The notes: generated from the letters alone by a model not told the origin. A DNA stretch of 14,690 bases from Cytophagales bacterium (GCA_029262955.1 JAJCYL010000614.1:1-14690), one strand, 5' to 3'. Shown: positions 1 to 7,434, counted from the first letter of the stretch. Made by a program: numbers and translations.

Positions 1-334
1 CAATTAATCGACCATTGGAAAATGGTTTTAGTAAATAATCCATTGCGTGATGTTCAAAAGCATCCAGAGCAAATTTGTCAAAAGCAGTTACAAAAATGGT
101 TATGGGTTTTGGGTCGATGGTTATATTATCAAGTACATCAAAACCATTGACCTCTGGCATTTGAATATCCAATAGAATTAGATGAGGTTTTAGTCGATTG
201 ATGGATTCTATTGCTTCAATGCCATTTTTGGATACGTTGACAATTTCATAATCATCCAAATGCTCGAAGAGAAGCTTTAAGCCTTCGCGTGCCTCTTCTT
301 CATCATCAACTATGATGGTTCGGATTTTTTCCAT
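1..334 (-). CDS. LytTR-type response regulator, receiver domain (partial, cut by window edge)
   Basis: The first 111 residues of a response regulator are visible, starting at ATG 334; the C-terminus lies outside the window. They form a complete receiver domain: acidic pair D10-D11 after a hydrophobic strand (TIIVDDEEEA), phosphoacceptor D56 in LILLDIQMP, T83 in FVTAFD and K103 in the YLLKPF motif. FDKFALDAFEHHAMDYLLKPF is typical of receivers joined to a LytTR DNA-binding domain, so such an output domain is expected beyond position 1, but it is not seen. The start overlaps the 3' end of the sensor kinase gene by 29 bases, so the two are co-transcribed and probably translationally coupled. The kinase next door would phosphorylate D56. 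I am confident of the receiver; the LytTR output is inferred from family and partner. Confidence 0.88.
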   Translation of the reverse strand, partial: MEKIRTIIVDDEEEAREGLKLLFEHLDDYEIVNVSKNGIEAIESINRLKPHLILLDIQMPEVNGFDVLDNITIDPKPITIFVTAFDKFALDAFEHHAMDYLLKPFSNGRLI

Positions 335-1451
335 TGGTTTCGGTTCTCAATGGAATTCTAACGGTAACTTTGACTCCTTCGTTACCCTCATTCTTTATTT
401 CAAAGAAACTCTTCCCTTTATAAAGCCGGTCAAGACGAGATCTCGTATTCGACAATCCTATTCCCGTTTGTTCCTTAATATTGAAATTTTTACCCAGTAG
501 TTTGCCGGTATTAAATACTTCAAGTTCCAAACTACCATTGAGTCTAATGGCTGATATTTTGATTTCACTGTTTTTAAGTGAGTGTGAAACTCCATGTTTT
601 ATGGCATTTTCAACTATTGGTTGGAGAATCAAATTAGGTACTGGTAATTTCTCACATCCATCGGCTATTTCATAGATGACTTTTACTTTTTCCTTGAACC
701 TTCCCTGTTCAATTCCAAGGTACTTTTTCGCAAGCTCCAGTTCGTCTGACAGCTTCACAAATTGATCTTTCTCCCTGGACAAAGTTTCTCTTAATATTTC
801 ACTCAAACCTGACAACATTTCAATTGCCTGATCGCCCTTTTTTCTACGAATCATCATCGATATCGTATTGAGCGCATTAAAGAGGAAGTGCGGTTGCAGT
901 TGCATTTTCAAAGTCTGTAACTGGGACTGCGTCAACTTTGATTCTAATTCGAGGTTTTGGATGTACTGGTTTTTGTATCTATTATAAAAATCCCAGCCGA
1001 TAAGAATTATTAATAACAGCCAATAGAAAACGAATCCTCCAATTATGTCAGGAATCATCCATTTGAAAAACCCGCTGTAAACTTCCCAGAAAGATTTTGT
1101 AGCATAATCCATATACTCAATCATTCTTCTACTCAATGTTAATAAAGCAAAAGAGCTGAATGCATGGATTAGACCGAAAACGATCATGCCACCAAGATGA
1201 ACTAAAACGATTCGCTTAATTTTTAAGTTATTAGTCCGGAAGTAGAGATAATAAACGCCATAAGCCAGCAGCCAAAAGGTGAGATAATTAGGAATCAAAT
1301 AGGTCAATCGATTGTCCCAATTAATCTCTTCTCCACCGATGACTTGATAACTTAATAACTCAAGTAATGAGATACTCAGCAGAATGAACCAGAATACAAA
1401 ATTTACAATATTGAGATTCCGCTGAGAAAATATGGTTTTCGTACTTTTCAA
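306..1451 (-). CDS. LytS/YehU-family sensor histidine kinase
   Basis: This is a membrane sensor kinase of 381 residues. Four hydrophobic segments lie at about 14-36, 51-71, 81-108 and 134-153, followed by a short linker helix (about 155-180) and a His_kinase domain (PF06580 type). The phosphoacceptor is H188 in QPHFLFNALN (186-195). The N-box is PIVENAIKHG (278-287) and the glycine-rich ATP site is TGIGLSNTRSRL (329-340). No extracellular sensor domain is visible, so the signal is probably sensed in or at the membrane. The only plausible start is TTG at 1451: the next Met is residue 90, inside the third membrane segment. The frame stays open upstream to about 1493 but runs through a strong hairpin. 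The gene is first in a two-gene operon with the overlapping response regulator. Confidence 0.9.
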   Translation of the reverse strand: MKSTKTIFSQRNLNIVNFVFWFILLSISLLELLSYQVIGGEEINWDNRLTYLIPNYLTFWLLAYGVYYLYFRTNNLKIKRIVLVHLGGMIVFGLIHAFSSFALLTLSRRMIEYMDYATKSFWEVYSGFFKWMIPDIIGGFVFYWLLLIILIGWDFYNRYKNQYIQNLELESKLTQSQLQTLKMQLQPHFLFNALNTISMMIRRKKGDQAIEMLSGLSEILRETLSREKDQFVKLSDELELAKKYLGIEQGRFKEKVKVIYEIADGCEKLPVPNLILQPIVENAIKHGVSHSLKNSEIKISAIRLNGSLELEVFNTGKLLGKNFNIKEQTGIGLSNTRSRLDRLYKGKSFFEIKNEGNEGVKVTVRIPLRTETNGKNPNHHS

Positions 1452-1462
1452 TATTCGTGTAG

Positions 1463-1497
1463 AAAAAATTAGTCGACCGCGATAAGCAGCCGACTAA
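1463..1497 (-). terminator. Intrinsic-terminator-like hairpin in the kinase leader
   Basis: Read on the minus strand, TTAGTCGGCTGC (1497-1486) pairs with GCGGTCGACTAA (1480-1469) around loop TTATC. The stem has 12 pairs, two of them G-U, and is followed at once by six T residues (1468-1463). That is the classical layout of an intrinsic terminator. On the plus strand the inner G-U pairs become A-C mismatches and no T-tract follows, so it is oriented toward the kinase gene. It ends only 12 bases before the kinase TTG start. It may act as an attenuator, or it may stop antisense transcription leaving the recA upstream region. Confidence 0.6.
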
Positions 1498-1541
1498 AAA
1501 TAGTCAAATTCGTAAACTATGATCAAAACTTAGTTTCAAAT

Positions 1542-1575
1542 CAAATCTAATACCATATAACTAAATCGACATCAA
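1542..1575 (-). promoter_or_regulatory. Candidate Bacteroidota-type promoter for the sensor kinase operon
   Basis: On the minus strand TAGATTTG (1549-1542) matches the Bacteroidota -7 consensus TAnnTTTG exactly. A TTG lies 23 bases upstream (1575-1573), at the long end of the usual -33 spacing. Transcription would start near 1536 and give a leader of about 85 bases that contains the hairpin at 1469-1497. This is pattern matching only; the spacing makes it moderate evidence. Confidence 0.4.
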
Positions 1576-1628
1576 TTAGGAGGTCTTTGCAGGGAAATGC
1601 CGCCCTTTTGAAGTTTGTTTTTCTTAGG

Positions 1629-1642
1629 TTGAAATTTTTCAA
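1629..1642. promoter_or_regulatory. Inverted repeat upstream of recA, possible operator
   Basis: TTGAAA-TT-TTTCAA is a perfect 6-base inverted repeat about 70 bases before the recA start. Its place in the only non-coding DNA ahead of recA makes a repressor site conceivable, but it does not match any SOS box I can name for this phylum, and AT-rich DNA gives such repeats by chance. No TAnnTTTG element was found on the plus strand here, so the recA promoter itself is unassigned. Confidence 0.2.
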
Positions 1643-1712
1643 ATCTTCCGTGGTTTAAGTGTTCAGTCATCGTAAATTAACCTTCCATTTTTGAGATTAT
1701 AATAGAGTCCAA

Positions 1713-2735
1713 ATGAGCGAGCAGAAGGAGAAATTTAAAGCATTACAACTTACCATTGAAAAACTGGAAAAAGCCTACGGCAAGGGCACAATCATGAAGC
1801 TCAGTGATGAGAAAGTAATGGATGTGCCAGTTATTTCAACGGGTTCGATAGGATTAGATATTGCCTTGGGTGTTGGGGGAATACCTCGTGGTCGTGTGAT
1901 AGAAGTTTATGGACCAGAATCTTCAGGTAAGACAACCTTATCGATGCATTGTATCGCCGAGGCTCAAAAAGCTGGTGGTCTTGCCGCATTTATTGATGCA
2001 GAACATGCATTTGATAAGTCGTATGCTGAAAAATTAGGGATAGATACTGAAAACCTCCTTATTTCCCAGCCTGACAACGGAGAGCAGGCGTTAGAAATTA
2101 CTGAACACCTAATCAGATCAGGGGCTATTGATATTATTGTGATTGACTCCGTTGCCGCACTGGTTCCAAGGAGTGAACTGGAAGGTGAAATGGGTGATAG
2201 TAAGATGGGCCTTCAAGCCAGATTAATGTCGCAAGCCCTTCGAAAACTGACCGGAACAGTCAGTAAGACAGGCTGTTCATGCATCTTCATCAACCAGCTA
2301 AGAGAAAAAATCGGAGTGATGTTCGGAAATCCTGAGACAACAACGGGGGGTAATGCGCTGAAATTTTATGCATCCGTTCGATTGGACATTCGAAGAATTG
2401 GTCAAATAAAAGAAGCTGCAGATAACATAACTGGCAATCGCACAAGGGTTAAAGTGGTTAAAAATAAAGTGGCACCCCCTTTCAAAGTTGTGGAGTTTGA
2501 TATTATGTATGGTGAGGGCATCTCGAAAGTTGGAGAGATAATAGACCTCGGGGTTGAGTTAAATATTATTGAAAAAGCAGGATCATGGTTTTCTTACGAT
2601 GGTAATAGACTTGGCCAGGGAAGAGATGCAGTAAAAGGGCTAATTCATGACAACCCAGAGTTAATGGATGAATTAGAAAAAAAGATTAAAGCAAAGGTCA
2701 AGGGAGAGCCAGAGGTTGCGGAAGTTAAATCTTAG
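1713..2735 (+). CDS. recA: Recombinase RecA
   Basis: RecA binds single-stranded DNA as an ATP-dependent filament, carries out homologous strand exchange and triggers LexA cleavage in the SOS response. The protein has 340 residues, normal for the family. Walker A is GPESSGKT (67-74), catalytic E97 sits in FIDAEHAF, and Walker B is IIVIDSVAAL (141-150). DNA-binding loop L1 is around EGEMGDSKMG (157-166). Loop L2 lies in the near-invariant stretch 206-230 (key residues NPETTTGGNALKFYASVR). The N-terminal polymerisation helix (about 5-22) ends in the usual AYGKGTIM motif, and the C-terminal tail is charged. The gene stands alone; the closest gene downstream is convergent, 21 bases past the stop. 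I see no hairpin terminator between them. Confidence 0.99.
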   Translation: MSEQKEKFKALQLTIEKLEKAYGKGTIMKLSDEKVMDVPVISTGSIGLDIALGVGGIPRGRVIEVYGPESSGKTTLSMHCIAEAQKAGGLAAFIDAEHAFDKSYAEKLGIDTENLLISQPDNGEQALEITEHLIRSGAIDIIVIDSVAALVPRSELEGEMGDSKMGLQARLMSQALRKLTGTVSKTGCSCIFINQLREKIGVMFGNPETTTGGNALKFYASVRLDIRRIGQIKEAADNITGNRTRVKVVKNKVAPPFKVVEFDIMYGEGISKVGEIIDLGVELNIIEKAGSWFSYDGNRLGQGRDAVKGLIHDNPELMDELEKKIKAKVKGEPEVAEVKS

Positions 2736-2756
2736 ATCTGTGAGTGGGGTTAGTCA

Positions 2757-3311
2757 TTAATTCCAGTCTCCAAAAAGCCAATTGCCACTGGCATTTATAT
2801 CATCACTTCGAAGAAATTCTTTGACTGCATTAATCAGTTCTTCACGAGAAATATGATCATCATTGTTCAGGTCGAGCTTACGAAAACAACTTGAAGTTGA
2901 GCGAACCTCTACTCTAAAGGAAACAAATATCTTAAGAAATTCTCTGTCTGAAATTAAACCGTCACCATTTGAATCGAAAAGAAGAAATAGTCCATTAACT
3001 ACCGCATTGATATAATTATCATACCAAGCCTCATCGCAATTAACAATTTGGTCATCCGCAAAAGCAAGCCACTCTTCAATAGAGCATTTATCTTGACGGC
3101 TTGCGTCGTTATACTCACGAATATCCATCCATAGTTTTTGACTCGCTTCATCTATTTGCCTAAATACCTTCGTATCAAGCTCAATTCCCTGCATGATGCA
3201 TATATTCTCGCCGATAGATTTGAAGTCATCAGTACTAATAAAGCCGTCTCTGTCTGAGTCAAGTAATCTAAAAAATAAATACTGCTTCTTTTCTTGTAAT
3301 TCTGTTAGCAT
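2757..3311 (-). CDS. Calerythrin-like four-EF-hand calcium-binding protein
   Basis: This is a 184-residue cytosolic protein with no signal peptide and four EF-hand positions. EF1 (18-29, DSDRDGFISTDD) is near canonical but has Asp at position 12. EF2 (about 69-80, DASRQDKCSIEE) is degenerate, lacking the central Gly. EF3 (113-124, DSNGDGLISDRE) is canonical. EF4 (147-158, DLNNDDHISREE) is usable, with Asp in place of the usual Gly. Intact sites 1, 3 and 4 with a damaged site 2 is the layout of calerythrin and sarcoplasmic calcium-binding proteins, and the length also fits. The likely role is calcium buffering or sensing; no enzyme domain is attached. I chose ATG 3311 over an in-frame TTG at 3332, which would add only seven residues. 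The gene is convergent with recA and monocistronic as far as can be seen. Confidence 0.85.
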   Translation of the reverse strand: MLTELQEKKQYLFFRLLDSDRDGFISTDDFKSIGENICIMQGIELDTKVFRQIDEASQKLWMDIREYNDASRQDKCSIEEWLAFADDQIVNCDEAWYDNYINAVVNGLFLLFDSNGDGLISDREFLKIFVSFRVEVRSTSSCFRKLDLNNDDHISREELINAVKEFLRSDDINASGNWLFGDWN

Positions 3312-3472
3312 GATCTCTTTTGCGGGTGCCAAAATTGGATAAAAATTGGGAGGATAAAAAGAAGTTTTATGATCAAGGACATTTTAAACATTAACGTTGT
3401 CTTAACATCTATTAATAAAAATTAACAGCTTTTTATTTTAAACCTTTTGATATTGGTGGTGTCTTTAATGTA

Positions 3473-3709
3473 ATGAAAACTAAAACCTCTCACCTCATTG
3501 ACATCATATCAGTGGCTTTATTCAGTCCAACGGCTGTAATCATTGCCGGAATACTAGTCAGTTTAGTAATTCTGTTTGAGGACGAATTGATGCATTTTCT
3601 ACATTAACATCTGACCGGGTCTCTATTCGGTTCAAAATTGAACACAAGTGTATTAATATCGTACACTTCAATCGCATTAATTGTTATTATACTTCTGATT
3701 ATCAGGTAA
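3473..3709 (+). pseudogene. Small two-segment hydrophobic reading frame split by one in-frame TAA
   Basis: ATG 3473 opens 44 codons ending at TAA 3605-3607 (MKTKTSHLIDII..., ending LMHFLH), with a hydrophobic segment at residues 12-35 (key part SPTAVIIAGILVSLVILF). The same frame continues for 33 more codons to TAA 3707-3709 and encodes a second hydrophobic run (SIALIVIILLIIR). Read together this would be a two-helix membrane protein of about 78 residues interrupted once. It may instead be a genuine 44-residue one-helix protein ending at 3607. AT-rich DNA rich in ATT, TTA and GTT codons can mimic membrane helices, so both readings are tentative. I recognise no family. Confidence 0.35.
3630..3668. 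promoter_or_regulatory. Two adjacent inverted repeats upstream of tolC
   Basis: GTTCAA-AA-TTGAAC (3630-3643) is followed two bases later by AAGTGTA (3646-3652), nine bases, and TACACTT (3662-3668). Both are perfect within their arms (6 and 7 bases). They lie about 100-135 bases before the tolC start, a reasonable place for operators of an efflux regulator of the TetR or MarR kind, but no regulator gene is in the window. The longer one could also form a weak RNA hairpin. Confidence 0.3.
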
Positions 3710-3766
3710 TTATATCCTTTGGCATATATCTTGACAACTATTGTTTCCAATTAATGAACTGACTGA

Positions 3767-5089
3767 ATGATGAGACGATCGACCATTACGATTTTAGGAA
3801 TAATTGTTGTCCTGCTTCTATTTGCCGAGGTAGGTAAATCCCAGGAAGTTATTACCCTTGAGCAAGCTATTGATATTGCATTAGATAATAACATTGACCT
3901 AAAAAGGACCCAGAATGGAGTTGTATTTGCCCGAAATAACGCAAGACAAAGTAGGTTTGAATTTTTGCCTTCTTTGAATGCAACCGCAAATTACCAGTGG
4001 CGTGGTGGGTTTTCTGGCCTCAATGCCGATGGTGATCCCATAAATGGTAGTTCTCAGGTATCATTTCCCAGTTTGAATGCAAACATGGTATTATTTAATG
4101 GGCTCAATAATATTAACAACTATAGTCGGAATCAATTACTGCATGAGGCGGCCAAACATAATTTTCAGAATCAGAAGGATTTTACCCGAATATCTGTAAC
4201 GGCTCTATATCTGCAAGTACTAATAGCTCAAGAAAATTTAAAAATATCTCAGGCACGACTCGATTTACTTAACCAACAATTGGTTCGTGAAGAGAAACGA
4301 CTAGAGGTTGGAGTTAGCACTCTTGATCAAGTTTACAATTTCAAGTCCCAAGTTGCGACTGAAAATCTCAATTTTATCAATTTGAAAAATAACCGAGATC
4401 GTTTTGAGCTTCAGCTTTTCCAGGCTTTGTTAGTCGATCGAAACGTTGACTATGATGTAGTTCCAATAGAAATCTCAGACGTCGAAGTAACAAGTCAGGT
4501 CGAATCATATTCAACCATTCAACAACAAGCATTTGAATACTCACCATTAATTAAAAGCAGTGAATTAAATTTGATGGCAAGTAAAAAGGGTCTCCAGATT
4601 GCAAAATCCGGCCTATATCCGACCCTATCAGTCGGGGCTTCAATAAGTTCCCAATTTTTTTCAACGCAGGAAGAAGATTACTTCAGTCAACTAGATGCTC
4701 GACGGCAAAATTCGGTTGGTTTTGGGCTCAACGTACCAATTTTTATTCGTTTCCGTGTAATCAACAACGTACAAAACAATAAAATTGGAATGCTCAACAG
4801 CGAACTGGATTTAGATCAGGCCAAGCAGACCTTATCAAATAATTTGCAACAGGCGTATCAAAATCTAGTTGCAGCCCAGGAAACGTACAAAGCAGCTCAA
4901 GAGAATCTTGTGGCTCTCACTCAGTCCTTCGAATTCTCCCAAACAAGATTCAATGCTGGAAACACCGATTTTTTTAACTATTTACAAAATTTAAATAATA
5001 AAAATCAGGCAGAAATTGAGATTATCAATGCTAAATATAGCGTCATTCTAAGAAAACAAATTCTAGAGATATTCAAAGGCCTGTACTAA
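3767..5089 (+). CDS. TolC-family outer membrane efflux protein
   Basis: This is the trimeric outer-membrane channel component of a tripartite efflux pump or type I secretion system. The 440-residue precursor has a signal peptide (about 1-25, core TILGIIVVLLLFA), then two OEP repeats typical of the fold. The first begins ITLEQAIDIALDNNIDLK (29-46) and continues with a barrel strand region containing FLPSLNATANYQW. The second begins near STIQQQAFEYSPLIK (about 250) and has the matching GLYPTLSVGASIS motif. Long amphipathic helices rich in Gln and Asn follow each repeat. No N-terminal lipobox Cys is present, unlike many NodT-type relatives. There is no membrane fusion protein or inner-membrane pump gene beside it, so its partners must be encoded elsewhere. 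ATG 3767 is followed directly by a second ATG; either may serve. Its TAA overlaps the stop of the convergent gene. Confidence 0.92.
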   Translation: MMRRSTITILGIIVVLLLFAEVGKSQEVITLEQAIDIALDNNIDLKRTQNGVVFARNNARQSRFEFLPSLNATANYQWRGGFSGLNADGDPINGSSQVSFPSLNANMVLFNGLNNINNYSRNQLLHEAAKHNFQNQKDFTRISVTALYLQVLIAQENLKISQARLDLLNQQLVREEKRLEVGVSTLDQVYNFKSQVATENLNFINLKNNRDRFELQLFQALLVDRNVDYDVVPIEISDVEVTSQVESYSTIQQQAFEYSPLIKSSELNLMASKKGLQIAKSGLYPTLSVGASISSQFFSTQEEDYFSQLDARRQNSVGFGLNVPIFIRFRVINNVQNNKIGMLNSELDLDQAKQTLSNNLQQAYQNLVAAQETYKAAQENLVALTQSFEFSQTRFNAGNTDFFNYLQNLNNKNQAEIEIINAKYSVILRKQILEIFKGLY

Positions 5090-5898
5090 TACTCATAAAT
5101 CTCCAACCTGTCATTTCTGAAGGCATATAATTGATCTTTTGTTACTAAATAATATTTAGCTCTTGGCACATTAATTCTCCTTTCAGTAATTGTATAGATA
5201 TCAGTGAGAATGAGTTCGTCTCCAAGATGGTAATAGATTTCATTCTCAATAAAACCAAAAAATTTAATTTTTTCCGCTGCTAAGGTCTTTAGATAGTTGC
5301 CCAGATTATCGAAAACGAGAACCCCAGTGTTGAGATCTCCAATAAATAGTAAATTCTGATATTCTCTTATAAAGGTCAATTGATAATCATCCTCGTTTAA
5401 AATCAAATTCAACGGAGTATTGATGGTGACTTTATCCAAAGAAGTATCCAGTAATTTAAGACTAAAGTCTGTGTCATCAATTACCCAGATATTTGACTCA
5501 TAATTAAATGTTGCCAACCTTGCATACCCGATATGGGTTGACAGATTAATCACAGAAATAGGAGTTAGGAATCGATTAAGAAGGGTTAGGCTTTGTATAC
5601 CCTCCTGAAAGGTAAGAATGTCCAGAGTCGTCCAGGCTTCAATGAGCGTAATAGCGGCGTTCCTTTCGGGGGAATATACCAATTCAACTTCGCCTGTTTT
5701 AGAAAATTTACTTATGCTTCCCCTCTTATGAGCTACAAAAATAGAACCACTTCGATCTAACGATACTCCAACCGGGTCTGTAATAGCTACTTCCTTAATC
5801 TTTTGGAGGTCTTGATTAAAGCCCAATATTGAAATGCTGAAAAATAGCAATAATAAAATGACCCTACTAAGAGTAGGTCTGTAGTTCCAATTTTCCAT
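5086..5898 (-). CDS. Exported propeller-like protein of unknown function
   Basis: I do not recognise a named family. The 270-residue protein starts with a signal peptide or membrane anchor (hydrophobic core about 11-26, VILLLLFFSISILG) and has no lipobox Cys, so it is probably periplasmic or anchored in the inner membrane. The rest is beta-rich and resembles NHL or six-bladed propeller repeats: DPVGVSLDRSGSIFVAHKRG followed by ISKFSKTGEV, then VLVFDNLGNYLKTL, and a last blade LVTKDQLYAFRNDRLEIYEY at the C-terminus. The start codon lies 32 bases inside the 3' end of lpxH, indicating co-transcription and coupled translation. The stop overlaps that of convergent tolC by four bases. A role in the cell envelope is suggested only by location and the signal peptide. 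Confidence 0.8.
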   Translation of the reverse strand: MENWNYRPTLSRVILLLLFFSISILGFNQDLQKIKEVAITDPVGVSLDRSGSIFVAHKRGSISKFSKTGEVELVYSPERNAAITLIEAWTTLDILTFQEGIQSLTLLNRFLTPISVINLSTHIGYARLATFNYESNIWVIDDTDFSLKLLDTSLDKVTINTPLNLILNEDDYQLTFIREYQNLLFIGDLNTGVLVFDNLGNYLKTLAAEKIKFFGFIENEIYYHLGDELILTDIYTITERRINVPRAKYYLVTKDQLYAFRNDRLEIYEY

Positions 5899-6628
5899 TA
5901 TCTAATACGGCAAAAGTGCATTGATCTACCCACTCTCCAATATTGACATATTTGGCTCCAGACCCTATCTCTAATTCGGCCGAAATATGGCGATGTCCGA
6001 AAATGTAGAAGTCATGGTGCGTTTTTGATTCGACCTGTCGACAGTATTGAATCAACCATTCAGCTTCAGCCTCTAATGATTTTCCCTCCCCTTTAACTCT
6101 ACTTTTACCAGACCAATATTTAGCAATTGCCATGCCCAAATTTGGGTGCAGCCATTCGAATAACTTTTGACAAAATTTATTGGTGAAAATCTTCTTATAA
6201 AATTTATAAGCCCGATCTCCAGGGCCAAGCCCATCACCATGTCCGATAAGTATTTTTACTCCATTAACCTTAAATGACTCCGTTGTTTTATAAACCCCGA
6301 TGTTCAACTCATTAGGAAAATAGTCAAACATCCACATATCATGGTTGCCTGTAAATAGAATTACTGGAATCCCACTGTCTGTTATTTCTGCTAGTTTGCC
6401 TAGAAAACGAGTAAAACCTTTTGGGATTGTATGCTTATACTCAAACCAAAAATCGAATATGTCACCAACCAAAAAGATTCCACCGGCATCCTTCTTTATA
6501 TTATCTAACCAGGCTATGATTCTTCTTTCACGAACCAGGCTACTCTGGTAATCCGGTACCCCCAAATGAAAATCACTGGCGAAATAGAGTTTCTTCCCCT
6601 CAGGTAATTCTTCAAAGGTGGTAATCAC
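5867..6628 (-). CDS. lpxH: UDP-2,3-diacylglucosamine diphosphatase LpxH-like
   Basis: This calcineurin-type metallophosphoesterase is likely to hydrolyse UDP-2,3-diacylglucosamine to lipid X and UMP, the fourth step of lipid A synthesis, at the cytoplasmic face of the inner membrane. All metal-site motifs are present in order: DFH (D19, H21), GDIFD (D56), GNHD (N95, H96), GHGD (H130) and GHRH (H212, H214). Between the fourth and fifth motifs lies the extra helical region (about 140-200) typical of LpxH. Length is 253 residues, against about 240 for the Escherichia coli enzyme. The start is GTG 6628: the first upstream in-frame stop is at 6641-6643, and the next Met is deep in the protein. It lies 12 bases downstream of the SDR gene and overlaps the following exported protein gene. 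A relative with another nucleotide substrate cannot be excluded. Confidence 0.8.
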   Translation of the reverse strand: MITTFEELPEGKKLYFASDFHLGVPDYQSSLVRERRIIAWLDNIKKDAGGIFLVGDIFDFWFEYKHTIPKGFTRFLGKLAEITDSGIPVILFTGNHDMWMFDYFPNELNIGVYKTTESFKVNGVKILIGHGDGLGPGDRAYKFYKKIFTNKFCQKLFEWLHPNLGMAIAKYWSGKSRVKGEGKSLEAEAEWLIQYCRQVESKTHHDFYIFGHRHISAELEIGSGAKYVNIGEWVDQCTFAVLDNGKLELQTYS

Positions 6629-6640
6629 ATCAATGATATT

Positions 6641-7402
6641 TTAATGAACGTAGCTACCAGCATTTATGTCTATTGTACAGCCTGTGGCATGGTCAGCCAT
6701 CCCTGATGCAATAAAAGTGACCATAGGAGCTACATCCTTGGGTTCTGTCAGACGCTCTAAGGCGATATCTTCACTGGCATATTCCGAACCATATTTCTCT
6801 ATGAAGTCCTGCGCCATATCCGTTCGAACAAAACCAGGGGCAATGTTGAAAGCTTTAATACCCTGCTTACCATAGGCCCGGGCTATAGAAGCCGTCAGTG
6901 CTACCATTCCGCCTTTCGAGGCTGCATAAGCCAGGTACTCAGCCTTATCCCCTCTAAATGCAGCCCTGGAGGTAATATTTATTATTCTTCCAAGGCTCTT
7001 TCTTTGTAAGAAATGATTGATTGCCTTATGACAAAGTATACCTGCTGAAGTCAAGTTGATCATCATAGTTCTGTTCCATGACTCTATCCACTTTTTTTCA
7101 GATTCATCTATGGGTGTATCAATGGCAACGCCTGCATTGTTAATTAATATCTCAATACTTCCAAACTCACTAATTACCCTGTCAAATAATGAATTTACAT
7201 CGTCAGGTTTAGACAAGTCGGCCTGGAATGGTTGAGAATCATTTCCCAATACGTGTGCCAGGTTTTCAGCTTCCCTCACATTCTTATTATAATGAACTGC
7301 AACAGTTGCTCCTGCTTCAGCCAATTTTGAAGCAATTGCCTTGCCAATACCCCTACTGGCTCCAGTTACTAGGACATTTAGTCCTGATAAGTTAACATAC
7401 AT
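6641..7402 (-). CDS. SDR-family NAD(P)-dependent oxidoreductase (FabG-like)
   Basis: This is a classical short-chain dehydrogenase of 253 residues. The cofactor motif is TGASRGIG (13-20), with ADLS near 61-64 for the adenine ring and NNAG at 88-91. The active-site tetrad is N116, S145 (NITSRAA), Y159 and K163 (YAASKGG). The PGFVRTDM loop (189-196) follows. Arg17 and the absence of an acidic residue after strand 2 suggest NADP(H). It resembles 3-oxoacyl-ACP reductase, but the substrate cannot be read from the sequence, and the usual fab neighbours are missing, so I do not call it fabG. It is the first gene of a three-gene minus-strand operon with lpxH and an exported protein. ATG 7402 follows a good promoter element by about 33 bases. 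Confidence 0.9.
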   Translation of the reverse strand: MYVNLSGLNVLVTGASRGIGKAIASKLAEAGATVAVHYNKNVREAENLAHVLGNDSQPFQADLSKPDDVNSLFDRVISEFGSIEILINNAGVAIDTPIDESEKKWIESWNRTMMINLTSAGILCHKAINHFLQRKSLGRIINITSRAAFRGDKAEYLAYAASKGGMVALTASIARAYGKQGIKAFNIAPGFVRTDMAQDFIEKYGSEYASEDIALERLTEPKDVAPMVTFIASGMADHATGCTIDINAGSYVH

Positions 7403-7434
7403 TGTCTTTCTGTATTACTTGGTTGCTCAAAAAT

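Larger units (their letters stand above)
3312..3766. other. Gene-poor stretch between the EF-hand gene and tolC
   Basis: These 455 AT-rich bases separate two divergently transcribed genes, so they must carry both promoters. I could not place a clean TAnnTTTG element for either; the nearest plus-strand match, TACTTCTG at 3690-3697, has one mismatch and no -33 partner. The stretch holds the hydrophobic small reading frame at 3473-3709, interrupted by one stop, and two inverted repeats at 3630-3643 and 3646-3668. No RNA gene is recognisable. Confidence 0.6.

Noticed and set aside
1698..1703. TATAAT just before recA
   Set aside because: It matches an Escherichia coli -10 element but lies only nine bases before the ATG, and this phylum uses TAnnTTTG; it is likely an AT-rich coincidence.
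3312..3332. TTG start at 3332 for the EF-hand protein
   Set aside because: It adds only MAPAKEI, and ATG at 3311 is a better start codon with the first EF-hand still complete.
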